This document shows positions 57,092 through 64,000 of a stretch of 64,000 bases of DNA, one piece after another. The notes beneath the pieces were generated by a model. The model was given only the letters and a program-made list of their open reading frames with translations, searched no databases and was not told where the DNA came from. The stretch lies in the NCBI RefSeq assembly GCF_900187115.1, contig NZ_LT906455.1, forward strand, positions 310,001-374,000, written 5' to 3'. This DNA comes from Aliarcobacter butzleri. GTDB taxonomy: Bacteria; Campylobacterota; Campylobacteria; Campylobacterales; Arcobacteraceae. How positions within the stretch are numbered: the stretch's first letter is position 1; each line of letters opens with the position of its first letter. Both the position numbers and the translations under genes were made by a program.

Positions 57092-57790
57092 ATGCAAAAA
57101 AATTTTATAAATAAACTTAGTGCTTTTTGTGTTCTTTATGTTGAAGATGAAAATGGTATTAGAAGTAATATAGAAGAGATATTAAAACACCTTTTTAAAG
57201 AAGTTTTGAGTGCTACTGATGTAAATGAAGCATATAATAAATATTTACAAAATAAACCAGATTTAATCATAACTGATATAAAAATGAAAGATAAAACAGG
57301 AATTGAATTACTTAAAAAAATTAGAGAAACAGATTCTAAAATAAGGATTATTATCACTTCTGCATATACTGATTTGGATTATTTATTAGAAGCTACTGAG
57401 CTACATCTAATAAAATATATTGTCAAACCAATAACAAATGATAAACTTATGGAAGCTTTAGAATCTTTTGTAAAATCTTATGATGAAAATAAAATATATA
57501 ATCTTGATCAAAATTGGATTTTTGACTCAAGTAAATCTAGTGTTTCAAATGGAAAAGAGGACTTTATTCTTACAAAAAAAGAGTCGGCTTTTTTAAAGTT
57601 ACTTATTACTAAAAATAGAATAATTACTTATGAAGAACTTGAAAATTCAGTTTGGGATGATGATTCTATTATGACGGCAAATGCAATGAGATTATTTATT
57701 AAAAATTTAAGAAAAAAATTACCTGACAATTTTTTGAAGAATATGCAAGGAATAGGTTATTATCATAATATAAGAGATAAAAACACTTAA
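57092..57790 (+). CDS. OmpR-type response regulator, partner of the adjacent kinase
   Basis: This regulator is 232 residues from the ATG at 57092, which has AAGGA 10 bases upstream. The ATG at 57065 lacks a ribosome site. The receiver domain has YVEDE, the phospho-acceptor in LIITDIKMKDKTG, the Thr/Ser switch region IIITSAY and the Lys in YIVKPI. The C-terminal winged helix follows (ILTKKESAFLKLLITKNRIITYEELENSVW). It is divergent from the Cache kinase and lies beside dctPQM. The tandem repeat at 52534 is a candidate target. Confidence 0.87.
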   Translation: MQKNFINKLSAFCVLYVEDENGIRSNIEEILKHLFKEVLSATDVNEAYNKYLQNKPDLIITDIKMKDKTGIELLKKIRETDSKIRIIITSAYTDLDYLLEATELHLIKYIVKPITNDKLMEALESFVKSYDENKIYNLDQNWIFDSSKSSVSNGKEDFILTKKESAFLKLLITKNRIITYEELENSVWDDDSIMTANAMRLFIKNLRKKLPDNFLKNMQGIGYYHNIRDKNT

Positions 57791-57803
57791 GATTAAGTGT
57801 TTT
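57780..57803. terminator. Convergent hairpin after the response regulator gene
   Basis: AAAACACTTAA (57780-57790) and TTAAGTGTTTT (57793-57803) are complementary around GA. The hairpin spans the stop codon and faces the end of rraA. A and T runs flank both sides. Confidence 0.55.
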
Positions 57804-57808
57804 ATCTT

Positions 57809-58291
57809 TTATAATAATTTATCTTTTGAAATAATAACTCCATCATTATCAGCATAAAGATAATCTCCACTATTAAAAGTTACTCCTCCAAAATTTAATT
57901 CTATATCTCTAAAAGATTCTGTTTTCTCAAAATTTCTTAAAGGACAAGTTCCTATTGCAAAAAGACCAACATCAATATTTTTTGTTTCATCTATATCTCT
58001 TACATATCCGTTTAAAATAATTGCTCTCCAATTATTGTTTTTTGCAAATGTCATTAATTTATCTCCAACAACTCCAAAAAATTCTTCACTATTATCAACA
58101 ACTACGATTTTTCCTTCACCATCTTCATCTCTTAACATTTCAAGTAATTGCCAATTGCTTTTGTCAAGTTTTAAAGTTACTATTTGTCCTGAAAATTCTT
58201 TTAATCCACCATAATTCTTAAATTTTGCAGATAGAACTTCTATTTTTTTTTCTCTATTATTGTCGCATAAGTCTGCTGTTTGTGTATTCAT
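57809..58291 (-). CDS. rraA: RraA-family protein
   Basis: This 160-residue protein has the RraA/HMG-aldolase-like fold pattern: LCDNNREKKIEVL at the start, VVGDKLMTFAKNNNWRAIIL, the GYVRDIDE motif (Arg and Asp typical of the family) and FNSGDYLYADNDGVII near the end. E. coli RraA inhibits RNase E. Campylobacterota usually lack RNase E, so a small-molecule lyase role or control of another nuclease is also possible. The gene is monocistronic. Confidence 0.8.
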   Translation of the reverse strand: MNTQTADLCDNNREKKIEVLSAKFKNYGGLKEFSGQIVTLKLDKSNWQLLEMLRDEDGEGKIVVVDNSEEFFGVVGDKLMTFAKNNNWRAIILNGYVRDIDETKNIDVGLFAIGTCPLRNFEKTESFRDIELNFGGVTFNSGDYLYADNDGVIISKDKLL

Positions 58292-58362
58292 AATATTTCC
58301 TTATTTGCTAGATAGTTATAAGTAATATATTAATAAAAAGAAATGTATAAAAAGTGTATAAA

Positions 58363-58395
58363 TTAAATTAATATTAAAAAAAAATATTAATTTAA
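58363..58395. repeat. AT-only inverted repeat with A-tract loop
   Basis: TTAAATTAATATT (58363-58375) and AATATTAATTTAA (58383-58395) are perfect 13-base complements around seven A. The surrounding 155 bases between rraA and cobA contain no gene and are almost pure A/T. The repeat may be the end of the cobA transcript or an upstream element of rraA. Confidence 0.4.
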
Positions 58396-58446
58396 TAAAA
58401 TAAGTAAAAATATAATATTTGAATAATTAAAATAAAAAAAGGATTT

Positions 58447-59178
58447 TCAATTAAACCAATTAATTTGTTCTCTTAGATTAACAACTTCGCCTATTACAAT
58501 CATAACTGGTGTTGGTAAATCTTTTGATTTTTCAACAATATCTTCTAAAGTTCCAACAACAACTTTTTGTTGAGTTGTTGTGCCTTTTGATATTACTGCA
58601 CATGGATAATCTTTTCTTTTTCCTAAGCTTAAAAGTTTTGAAGAAATTATTTCAATATTATGGTATCCCATTAAAAAAATAATTGTTTCATCATTTAAAA
58701 AAGTTTCCCACTCAATTTGAGATATTTTTTTCTTTGGATTTTCATGTCCTGTTACAACTCTAAATGATGTAGTAAGTCCTCTATGAGTTACAGGTATTCC
58801 TGCATATGCTGGAACAGCGATTGCTGAAGTAATTCCAGGTATGATTTCAAACTTTATTCCTCTTTGTCTTAAATAAAGAGCCTCTTCAGCTCCTCTTCCA
58901 AAAACAAAAGGATCTCCACCTTTTAGTCTTACAACATTTTCATATTTTAATGAAGCTTGATATATAAGTTCATTTATATCTTCTTGTGGAAGAGTATGTT
59001 TTTTATCTTCTTTTCCAACATAAATTAGTTCACACTCTTTTTTTGCAAGTTCTAAAATCTCAGGGTTTACTAATCTATCATAAATTAAAATGTCAGCATT
59101 TTGAATAGCTTTTACAGCTTTTACAGTAAGAAGTTCAACATCTCCAGGTCCAGCTCCTGTTAGATATACTTTTGGCAA
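58447..59178 (-). CDS. cobA: Uroporphyrinogen-III C-methyltransferase
   Basis: This 243-residue SUMT makes precorrin-2 from uroporphyrinogen III with two SAM molecules, for sirohaem, cobalamin or haem d1. Diagnostic segments are VYLTGAGPGDVELLT at the start, YDRLVNPEIL, VRLKGGDPFVFGRGAEEA, the central PGITSAIAVPAYAGIPVTHRG (trimmed to key residues P-G-x-x-S) and TPVMIVIGEVV. No sirohaem synthase domain is attached. Its end product in this cell cannot be told from the window. Confidence 0.93.
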   Translation of the reverse strand: MPKVYLTGAGPGDVELLTVKAVKAIQNADILIYDRLVNPEILELAKKECELIYVGKEDKKHTLPQEDINELIYQASLKYENVVRLKGGDPFVFGRGAEEALYLRQRGIKFEIIPGITSAIAVPAYAGIPVTHRGLTTSFRVVTGHENPKKKISQIEWETFLNDETIIFLMGYHNIEIISSKLLSLGKRKDYPCAVISKGTTTQQKVVVGTLEDIVEKSKDLPTPVMIVIGEVVNLREQINWFN

Positions 59179-59233
59179 TTATATTTCCTTATATTAGTTA
59201 TTCGCTGGAATTATAACTAAAAAAAATTAAAGC

Positions 59234-60235
59234 CTAAGAAGGAACTTTACAAGAGATAACAATATTCTCTAACTCTTTTTTTAAATCTTGTAATCTTCTT
59301 GTAGAATTTATTAGATGCTCTTGAGATTGAATAAAAATATCTTCGCTTTTATTTAACTGCTTTGCAATATCAGGTGAATTTGTCAATTCATCAAGAATAT
59401 TATCAAACTCTGCATTTAATTCATCAAGTTTCAATGAAGCATTTTTTGATTGCTCTATCGCGTTTGTCGAATAAGACATAACGGAATTTATTTTATCAAC
59501 AAAACAATTTATATTTTTTGACATTTCAATTATTTCATTTTCTCCTTCAAGTTTTATAGGAGTTAATGGTTCATCAAAACTTTGTTTTACAATTTTTTCT
59601 GATTCTTCAAGGAATTTTTTTACATTATCTTCCATAGTTCTTAATTGAATAAAACTATAAATCATTAAAAGTAAAATTAAAAAAGCAAATAGATATTGTA
59701 TATATTGTAAATTATTCAATTTTTCTTCACTATATATAGTATAAATAGATACTAAATTATCAACTTCATTTAATAGTGTTGAATTTGTTAAATAAATAGA
59801 ATTTACAACATTATCTAATAGTTGTAGAGAATCTTTATCATTTTTTTGTAGTAATTCTTTAAATTTAACTATATTTTCATGAAAACTTTTCCATAAAATA
59901 TCAACTTTTACAAGTTGGTTTGCTATTTGTCTTGTTGGAGCTTCTTGAATTTTTGAAAGTTTATTTCCTTGAATTAACGTATTCAAATTGTAAATAAACT
60001 CTGTTGTAGAGTTATCAAGCTCAGTCATAGAAGCATTTTTATGTTGATATAAATAGAATATATTTTTTGTGATATTTTGAGTTAACATTCTTTGTTTACC
60101 AACAATATTTATTGTTAAGGCATCTTTTTTATTTTTATCATTTAAATATATTGTTGTAGTAATTATACTTATCATTAAAACAATAAATAAAAAACCAATT
60201 AATTTTATTTTTGTACTAATTTTATTTTTTTTCAT
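59234..60235 (-). CDS. Membrane protein with NarX/PilJ-type periplasmic sensor domain, no output domain
   Basis: This 333-residue protein has a membrane helix at about 12-30, a periplasmic helical domain, a second helix near 183-200 and a cytoplasmic coiled coil to the end. The periplasmic part begins with NIVGKQRMLTQNITKNIFYL, the PilJ/NarX N-terminal pattern that in NarX contacts nitrate. There is no kinase, methyl-accepting hairpin or GGDEF domain. Its start overlaps the end of the FNR-type regulator by 4 bases, so the two proteins probably work together. Confidence 0.75.
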   Translation of the reverse strand: MKKNKISTKIKLIGFLFIVLMISIITTTIYLNDKNKKDALTINIVGKQRMLTQNITKNIFYLYQHKNASMTELDNSTTEFIYNLNTLIQGNKLSKIQEAPTRQIANQLVKVDILWKSFHENIVKFKELLQKNDKDSLQLLDNVVNSIYLTNSTLLNEVDNLVSIYTIYSEEKLNNLQYIQYLFAFLILLLMIYSFIQLRTMEDNVKKFLEESEKIVKQSFDEPLTPIKLEGENEIIEMSKNINCFVDKINSVMSYSTNAIEQSKNASLKLDELNAEFDNILDELTNSPDIAKQLNKSEDIFIQSQEHLINSTRRLQDLKKELENIVISCKVPS

Positions 60236-60897
60236 ATAGCAACCCCTTTAAATATAGAGATTAATTTTTCATTATCCTCTATTGAAACATAACCATTTTC
60301 AATGTTTATTATACCTTCTCTTGATAGCTTTTTTAATACTCTTGACAAAGTTTCTGGTTGTATATGTAACATAAATGATACTTCTTGCCGTTTTAGTTTA
60401 TTAAACATTGGTAAATCTTGTTTTAACATAAAAGCAACTTTTGCCGTAGCATCAAAAACTAATTCTCTATTAACAAGACATTGAAGTTGATGTGATTTAT
60501 CAAGGAGTGCCTGCATTAGTTCATTTGTCAAAATATTTTTTGATAAAAAATACTCTTGAAGTTTTTCAAAATTTACAGATAAAATAGTAGAATCTTCTAT
60601 AAATGAAGCATTTGAAAAACAGGAAATATCAGTTGATTTTAAACTAGATAATTCACTAATTAAAGAGTTTTCATAAATATGATATAAAAATATTTCATTT
60701 CCAAATTTATCAAATTTATAAATTTTCAACAAACCTTCTACTAAAAAAAGAAGACTATTTTTTATGTCATTTTCGTAAAACAAAATCGAATTATTTTCAT
60801 ACTTTGACATAGTTGAGATTGAACATAAAAGCTTCATTTCTTCTTCATTTAGATTTTTAAAAAAATCTATTTTTTTTATATACTCAATTAAATGCAT
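60232..60897 (-). CDS. CRP/FNR-family transcriptional regulator
   Basis: This 221-residue protein has an N-terminal cyclic-nucleotide-like beta barrel, a dimer helix and a C-terminal helix-turn-helix (about residues 168-195). The recognition helix reads QPETLSRVLKKL, carrying the E-T-x-S-R arrangement that in FNR reads TTGAT half-sites. It lacks the N-terminal cysteine cluster of oxygen-sensing FNR. It is first in a two-gene unit with the NarX-like protein. The boxes upstream of napA and nrfH match its predicted target, making it a candidate nitrate/nitrite or nitrosative regulator. Confidence 0.85.
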   Translation of the reverse strand: MHLIEYIKKIDFFKNLNEEEMKLLCSISTMSKYENNSILFYENDIKNSLLFLVEGLLKIYKFDKFGNEIFLYHIYENSLISELSSLKSTDISCFSNASFIEDSTILSVNFEKLQEYFLSKNILTNELMQALLDKSHQLQCLVNRELVFDATAKVAFMLKQDLPMFNKLKRQEVSFMLHIQPETLSRVLKKLSREGIINIENGYVSIEDNEKLISIFKGVAI

Positions 60898-60982
60898 AAC
60901 AAACCTTGCTATTTTTTTAAGCTATTATTGTATATTATGATTTCGAAAATGTCCATTAATACGCTATATAATAAGGAATATA

Positions 60983-61900
60983 ATGAATTTTAAAAAATAT
61001 ATAAAAGCAGTTGCAACAGGTCCAAAAGGAAATAAAGATTTAACTATAGATGAAACTGCTGATGCAATTGAACAAATATTATTAAATAAAGTAACACCTG
61101 CTCAAGCTGCAGCATTTTTGATAGGTTGGAGAACAAAATATGAAACAGATGATGAATTAAAAGGTGCAATTTTAGCACTTAGAAAATTTATGAAATTTAA
61201 AAAAATAGAAGACTCTATTGAACTTGGATACTCTTTTGATGGAAGATGTGATAATCCATTTTTATTTCCTCTTTATGAAAATATTTTAGAAGAGTTTTAT
61301 AAAAAGAATCAAGATGTTAAAAGACTAAATTTAGTTATTTCAGGAGATTATTTACAACCTGCAAAAGTTGGAATAACAACAAAAGATATTTTTTCTCAAA
61401 TTGACGAAGGTCAATACATTCACTTTTTTGATAGAGTACAATACCTCAAAGAGTTGAGCGATATGACAACTTTAAGGCAAGAGTTAGGTTTGAGAACAGC
61501 TTTTAATACGATAGAAAAACTTTTAAATCCTAGTCTAAGCGAATATGGAGTTACAACAGCTTTTCACAAACCTTATGTTCAAAAATATTTAGATATTTTT
61601 TCTTTTCATTTTAAAAAGGTCGTAGTTTTAAAAGGTAGTGAAGGAAGTCCAGAAGTTTTTAAAGATGGTAAATATTGGATAAGAGAAGATAAAGATATTA
61701 TAGAAAGAAGTTTTTCTTTAAAAGACTTTGGTATAAACTATGACAAAGAATTCAAAAATATTACTTTGGAAGAGTCTCTAAATATTGTAAATAATCATGA
61801 TAATAATATTTTAAAACTTGCTAAGTTTAATGTCGCTTTAATTCTTTTATTTGCCAATAGAGTTTCATCATTAGATGAATCTTGGCAAAGATTGAATTAG
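60983..61900 (+). CDS. TrpD2/YbiB-like anthranilate phosphoribosyltransferase paralogue
   Basis: This 305-residue protein shares the TrpD fold: an N-terminal helical domain (LTIDETADAIEQILLNKVTPAQAAAFLIGWRTK, trimmed key part T-P-A-Q-A-A-A-F) and a larger domain with ELGLRTAFNTIEKLLNP and VVVLKGSEGSPEV. The glycine-rich PRPP loop of true TrpD is not obvious, so it is closer to TrpD2/YbiB, which bind nucleic acid and lack clear enzyme activity. AAGGAATATA precedes the ATG. It is 15 bases upstream of moaA. Confidence 0.75.
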   Translation: MNFKKYIKAVATGPKGNKDLTIDETADAIEQILLNKVTPAQAAAFLIGWRTKYETDDELKGAILALRKFMKFKKIEDSIELGYSFDGRCDNPFLFPLYENILEEFYKKNQDVKRLNLVISGDYLQPAKVGITTKDIFSQIDEGQYIHFFDRVQYLKELSDMTTLRQELGLRTAFNTIEKLLNPSLSEYGVTTAFHKPYVQKYLDIFSFHFKKVVVLKGSEGSPEVFKDGKYWIREDKDIIERSFSLKDFGINYDKEFKNITLEESLNIVNNHDNNILKLAKFNVALILLFANRVSSLDESWQRLN

Positions 61901-61915
61901 AAAAAAAGGCAAAAA

Positions 61916-62887
61916 ATGTTGATAGATGGATTTGGAAGAAAAGTTGACTATTTAAGAGTTTCTGTTACTGAAAGATGTAACTTTAGATGTCAATATTGTA
62001 TGCCAGAAAAACCATTTTCTTGGGTTCCAAGAGAAAATCTTTTGTCTTATGAAGATCTGTTTAAATTTATAAAAGCTTCTATTGATGAAGGAATAAAAAA
62101 AGTAAGAATCACAGGAGGAGAACCTCTATTAAGAGAAGATTTGGATTTTTTTATAAAAATGGTTTTTGATTATAAAAAAGATATTGATTTAGCCTTAACA
62201 ACAAATGGTTATTTATTATCAAAAATGGCAAAAAAATTAAAAGATGCAGGATTAAAAAGAGTAAATATCTCTTTAGACACTTTAAATAAAGAAACAGCTC
62301 AAAAAATAGCACAAAAAGATGTTTTAGAAAAAGTTTTAGAAGGAATAGAAGAAGCATCTAAAGTTGGATTAAAAATTAAAATAAACTGCGTTCCATTAAA
62401 AGGAGTAAGTGAAAAAGATGTACTAGAAGTTTTAGAATTTTGTAAAAGTAGAGGTTTTGTTGTAAGATTTATAGAATTTATGGAAAATTTTCATGCAAAA
62501 GATGGAGCAAAAGGTTTAAACAGCGATGAAATAAAAGCTATTATTGCACAAAAGTATCCAAATTTTAAAACAGTTTTAAGAGATACAAGCTCTCCTGCAC
62601 AATATTATGAATTAGAAGATGGATATCAATTTGGAATTATTGAACCACATAAAGATGATTTTTGTGCATCATGTAATAGAATTAGACTTACAGCAGAAGG
62701 ATTTTTAATCCCCTGTTTATATTTTGAAGATGCAATGAGTATAAAAAATGCAGTTCAAAGTAATAAAATAGATGAAGCAGTAGAAATTTTAAAAAAAGTT
62801 TTGAAAAATAAACCAGAAAAAAACAAATGGTCACAAAAAGATGATAATGAAGTTTCAACGAGAGCTTTTTATCAAACAGGCGGATAA
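61916..62887 (+). CDS. moaA: GTP 3',8-cyclase (molybdenum cofactor biosynthesis)
   Basis: MoaA (323 aa) is a radical-SAM enzyme that makes the first intermediate of molybdopterin from GTP. The N-terminal cluster is CNFRCQYC (C21, C25, C28), and [14 protein letters not shown] follows. The C-terminal cluster is in [20 protein letters not shown]. The protein ends in the conserved Gly-Gly. It supports cofactor supply for NapA, encoded 10 kb away. Confidence 0.95.
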   Translation: MLIDGFGRKVDYLRVSVTERCNFRCQYCMPEKPFSWVPRENLLSYEDLFKFIKASIDEGIKKVRITGGEPLLREDLDFFIKMVFDYKKDIDLALTTNGYLLSKMAKKLKDAGLKRVNISLDTLNKETAQKIAQKDVLEKVLEGIEEASKVGLKIKINCVPLKGVSEKDVLEVLEFCKSRGFVVRFIEFMENFHAKDGAKGLNSDEIKAIIAQKYPNFKTVLRDTSSPAQYYELEDGYQFGIIEPHKDDFCASCNRIRLTAEGFLIPCLYFEDAMSIKNAVQSNKIDEAVEILKKVLKNKPEKNKWSQKDDNEVSTRAFYQTGG

Positions 62888-62983
62888 TATCCTATTAAAC
62901 AAAAGTAAAGTATTTTTTTTATAAAATCCCATTTCATTTTTATAAATGAAAAAAAATTCACATATACCTATTAGGAGGTCAAG

Positions 62984-63256
62984 ATGGCTTTAGATCAGGA
63001 AGTAAAAGCAGCTATTATTGCAAAATACGGAAAAAAAGATGGTGATACAGGTTCATCAGAAGTTCAAATTGCTTTATTAAGTGAGCAAATTAAAATTTTA
63101 ACTGAGCATTTAAAAGTATTTAAAAAAGATCACTCTTCAAGATTAGGTCTTTTAAAAATGGTTGGAAAAAGAAAAAGATTATTAGCATATTTAAAAAGAA
63201 CAGATTATGCTAGATTTACTGATATTGTAAATTCTTTAGGAATCAGAGCTAAATAA
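62984..63256 (+). CDS. rpsO: Ribosomal protein S15
   Basis: S15 (90 aa) binds 16S rRNA in the small subunit platform. Key segments are [16 protein letters not shown] and [32 protein letters not shown] gives one of the strongest ribosome sites in the window. The gene is alone and ends in a strong terminator. Confidence 0.97.
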   Translation: MALDQEVKAAIIAKYGKKDGDTGSSEVQIALLSEQIKILTEHLKVFKKDHSSRLGLLKMVGKRKRLLAYLKRTDYARFTDIVNSLGIRAK

Positions 63257-63278
63257 TTTTAGTTTTGTCTTAAAAAAA

Positions 63279-63313
63279 GGGATTGTAGTTTATTCTACAA
63301 TCCCTTTTTTTTT
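63279..63313 (+). terminator. Intrinsic terminator after rpsO
   Basis: GGGATTGTAG (63279-63288) pairs with CTACAATCCC (63295-63304) around TTTATT, followed by nine T. Seven A precede the stem, so it may act in both directions. Confidence 0.88.
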
Positions 63314-63384
63314 GCTCAATAAGTAATCTTAATAATAGTTCTTGTAAAATAGAAACAAAATAAAAATAGATTGGAATTTATAAT

Positions 63385-63782
63385 ATGTTATTAACAGAAA
63401 AAGTGAATATGCTTTACTTTCTTTGATTTCTATTGCAAAAAACAAAGAACCAAAGAATGTAGATGTTTTATCAAAAGAGTTAGATATATCAAAATCATTT
63501 TTAGCAAAAATTATGCAAAATTTGGCAAAACACGAGTTAGTAATATCTCATAGAGGAGTAAATGGTGGATTTGTACTAAAAAAACCTTTAGATGAGATTA
63601 CTATTTTAGAAATAGTTGAAGCAGCTGAAGAGAGAGTTCCTATGGTTTTTGAGTGTGCTCCATCTTTACAAAGTTGCCCAAATAATAAAGCTAAATCTTG
63701 TATTATATGGCCTTTATTGAATAATTTACAATTTAAAGTAAATGATTTTCTATCAAAATTAACTTTAAAAGATATTGCGTAA
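63385..63782 (+). pseudogene. Rrf2-family regulator gene with one-base frameshift in an A tract
   Basis: The family start MLLT-x-KSEYALL is encoded from the ATG at 63385, but the frame is lost at the A5 tract 6398-102 of this kilobase (63398-63402). Reading GAAAAAGTGAATATG with one extra A restores T-E-K-S-E-Y-A-L-L-S-L-I-S-I-A-K and joins the downstream frame. From there it continues to 63782 with the winged helix (VDVLSKELDISKSFLAKIMQ), the HRGVNGGFVLKKP wing and three cysteines (CAPSLQSCPNNKAKSC) like the Fe-S ligands of IscR/NsrR. As written, only a TTG at 63423 could start the 119-residue remainder, losing helix 1. It may be a real mutation, a slippage switch or a sequencing error. Confidence 0.75.
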
Positions 63783-64000
63783 TGAAATTATTTCATATTT
63801 CACATACGGATTTAGATGGATATGGTTGTCAATTAGTTACGAATGAATTTTTTAAAGATGCGATATTTTATAATGCAAATTATGGTTTAGAAGTAAAATT
63901 ATCTATAAAAAAAGTACTTGATGATATAAAAAACTATAAAGAGGAAAAAATACTTTTCATTATTAGTGACTTGAACTTGACTTTACAAGAGAGTGAAGAG
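63782..64000 (+). CDS. DHH-family phosphoesterase, 5' part only
   Basis: The first 73 codons are visible before the window ends. The start MKLFHISHTDLDGYGCQLVTN carries the DxDG motif (shown here as H-T-D-L-D-G-Y-G) of DHH phosphoesterases, which hydrolyse oligoribonucleotides, cyclic dinucleotides or pyrophosphate. A second motif begins in LFIISDLNLT. The ATG overlaps the stop of the Rrf2-type gene by one base. Which subfamily it belongs to cannot be told without the C-terminus. Confidence 0.75.
   Translation, partial: MKLFHISHTDLDGYGCQLVTNEFFKDAIFYNANYGLEVKLSIKKVLDDIKNYKEEKILFIISDLNLTLQESEE

Noticed and set aside
58292-58446. Replication origin or attachment site in the AT-only region
   Set aside because: No DnaA boxes, repeats of useful length or integrase are nearby; low complexity alone is common in this genome.

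Overview
The window looks like a chromosomal segment of an Arcobacter-type member of the Campylobacterota (Aliarcobacter/Arcobacter group). The DNA is very AT-rich, and genes are dense and often overlap by 1-10 bases. Nitrate reductase genes are in the order napA-G-H-B-F-L-D, typical of Wolinella and Campylobacter, with no napC. The nitrite reductase is of the nrfHA type with its own NrfI-like haem lyase. HisG is the short form, and a futalosine-pathway-type UbiD decarboxylase is present. The genus assignment is inference; no rRNA or tRNA gene was found. I saw no CRISPR array, insertion sequence, prophage or integrase.

Layout. 1-2.4 kb: start of the nuo operon (nuoA, nuoB, and a fused nuoCD cut by the window edge). 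2.5-13.7 kb: housekeeping and metabolism (PatB-like C-S lyase, UbiD-like decarboxylase, split ThrE-type exporter, coaX-hisG-methyltransferase cluster, chemoreceptor, SdiA-regulated-type protein, FmdE-like protein, trpS). 13.8-34.5 kb: an iron-acquisition island with four TonB-dependent receptors, two AraC regulators, two exporter-fold ABC proteins of YbtP/YbtQ type, three MFS carriers, a methyltransferase, an acyltransferase-like membrane protein and a Mn exporter. No siderophore biosynthesis genes are visible, so it reads as a xenosiderophore and haem scavenging region. 34.6-36 kb: a DmeR/DmeF-like metal efflux pair with a clear operator. 36-37.6 kb: serS and a candidate structured RNA. 37.6-42.8 kb: nrfHAI. 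42.9-45.5 kb: a secreted hypothetical, a PAS-GGDEF-EAL protein and a PAS protein. 45.5-52.3 kb: the nap operon. 52.6-57.8 kb: a DctPQM TRAP transporter with a divergent kinase/response-regulator pair. 57.8-64 kb: rraA, cobA, a NarX-like sensor protein with an FNR-type regulator, trpD2-like, moaA, rpsO, a frameshifted rrf2-type gene and the start of a DHH phosphoesterase gene.

How the parts fit. The right half is a nitrate-to-ammonium respiration module. NapAB/GH reduce nitrate, NrfHA reduces nitrite, NrfI attaches the CXXCK haem, and MoaA supports molybdopterin supply. The FNR-type regulator plus NarX-like periplasmic sensor is a plausible controller: FNR-like boxes sit upstream of both napA and nrfH, and the regulator's recognition helix carries the FNR E-T-x-S-R pattern. 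The left-centre island has two visible regulatory codes. One is a Fur-like TGATA-N5-TATCA palindrome near the FyuA-like receptors and the ABC operon. The other is an unassigned palindrome, GCAACTnAGTTGC, that occurs as pairs bracketing the promoters of one siderophore receptor, the acyltransferase-like gene and the haem-type receptor. That second code, the structured RNA at 37.4-37.5 kb and the one-base frameshift in the Rrf2 gene are the items I consider least explained.
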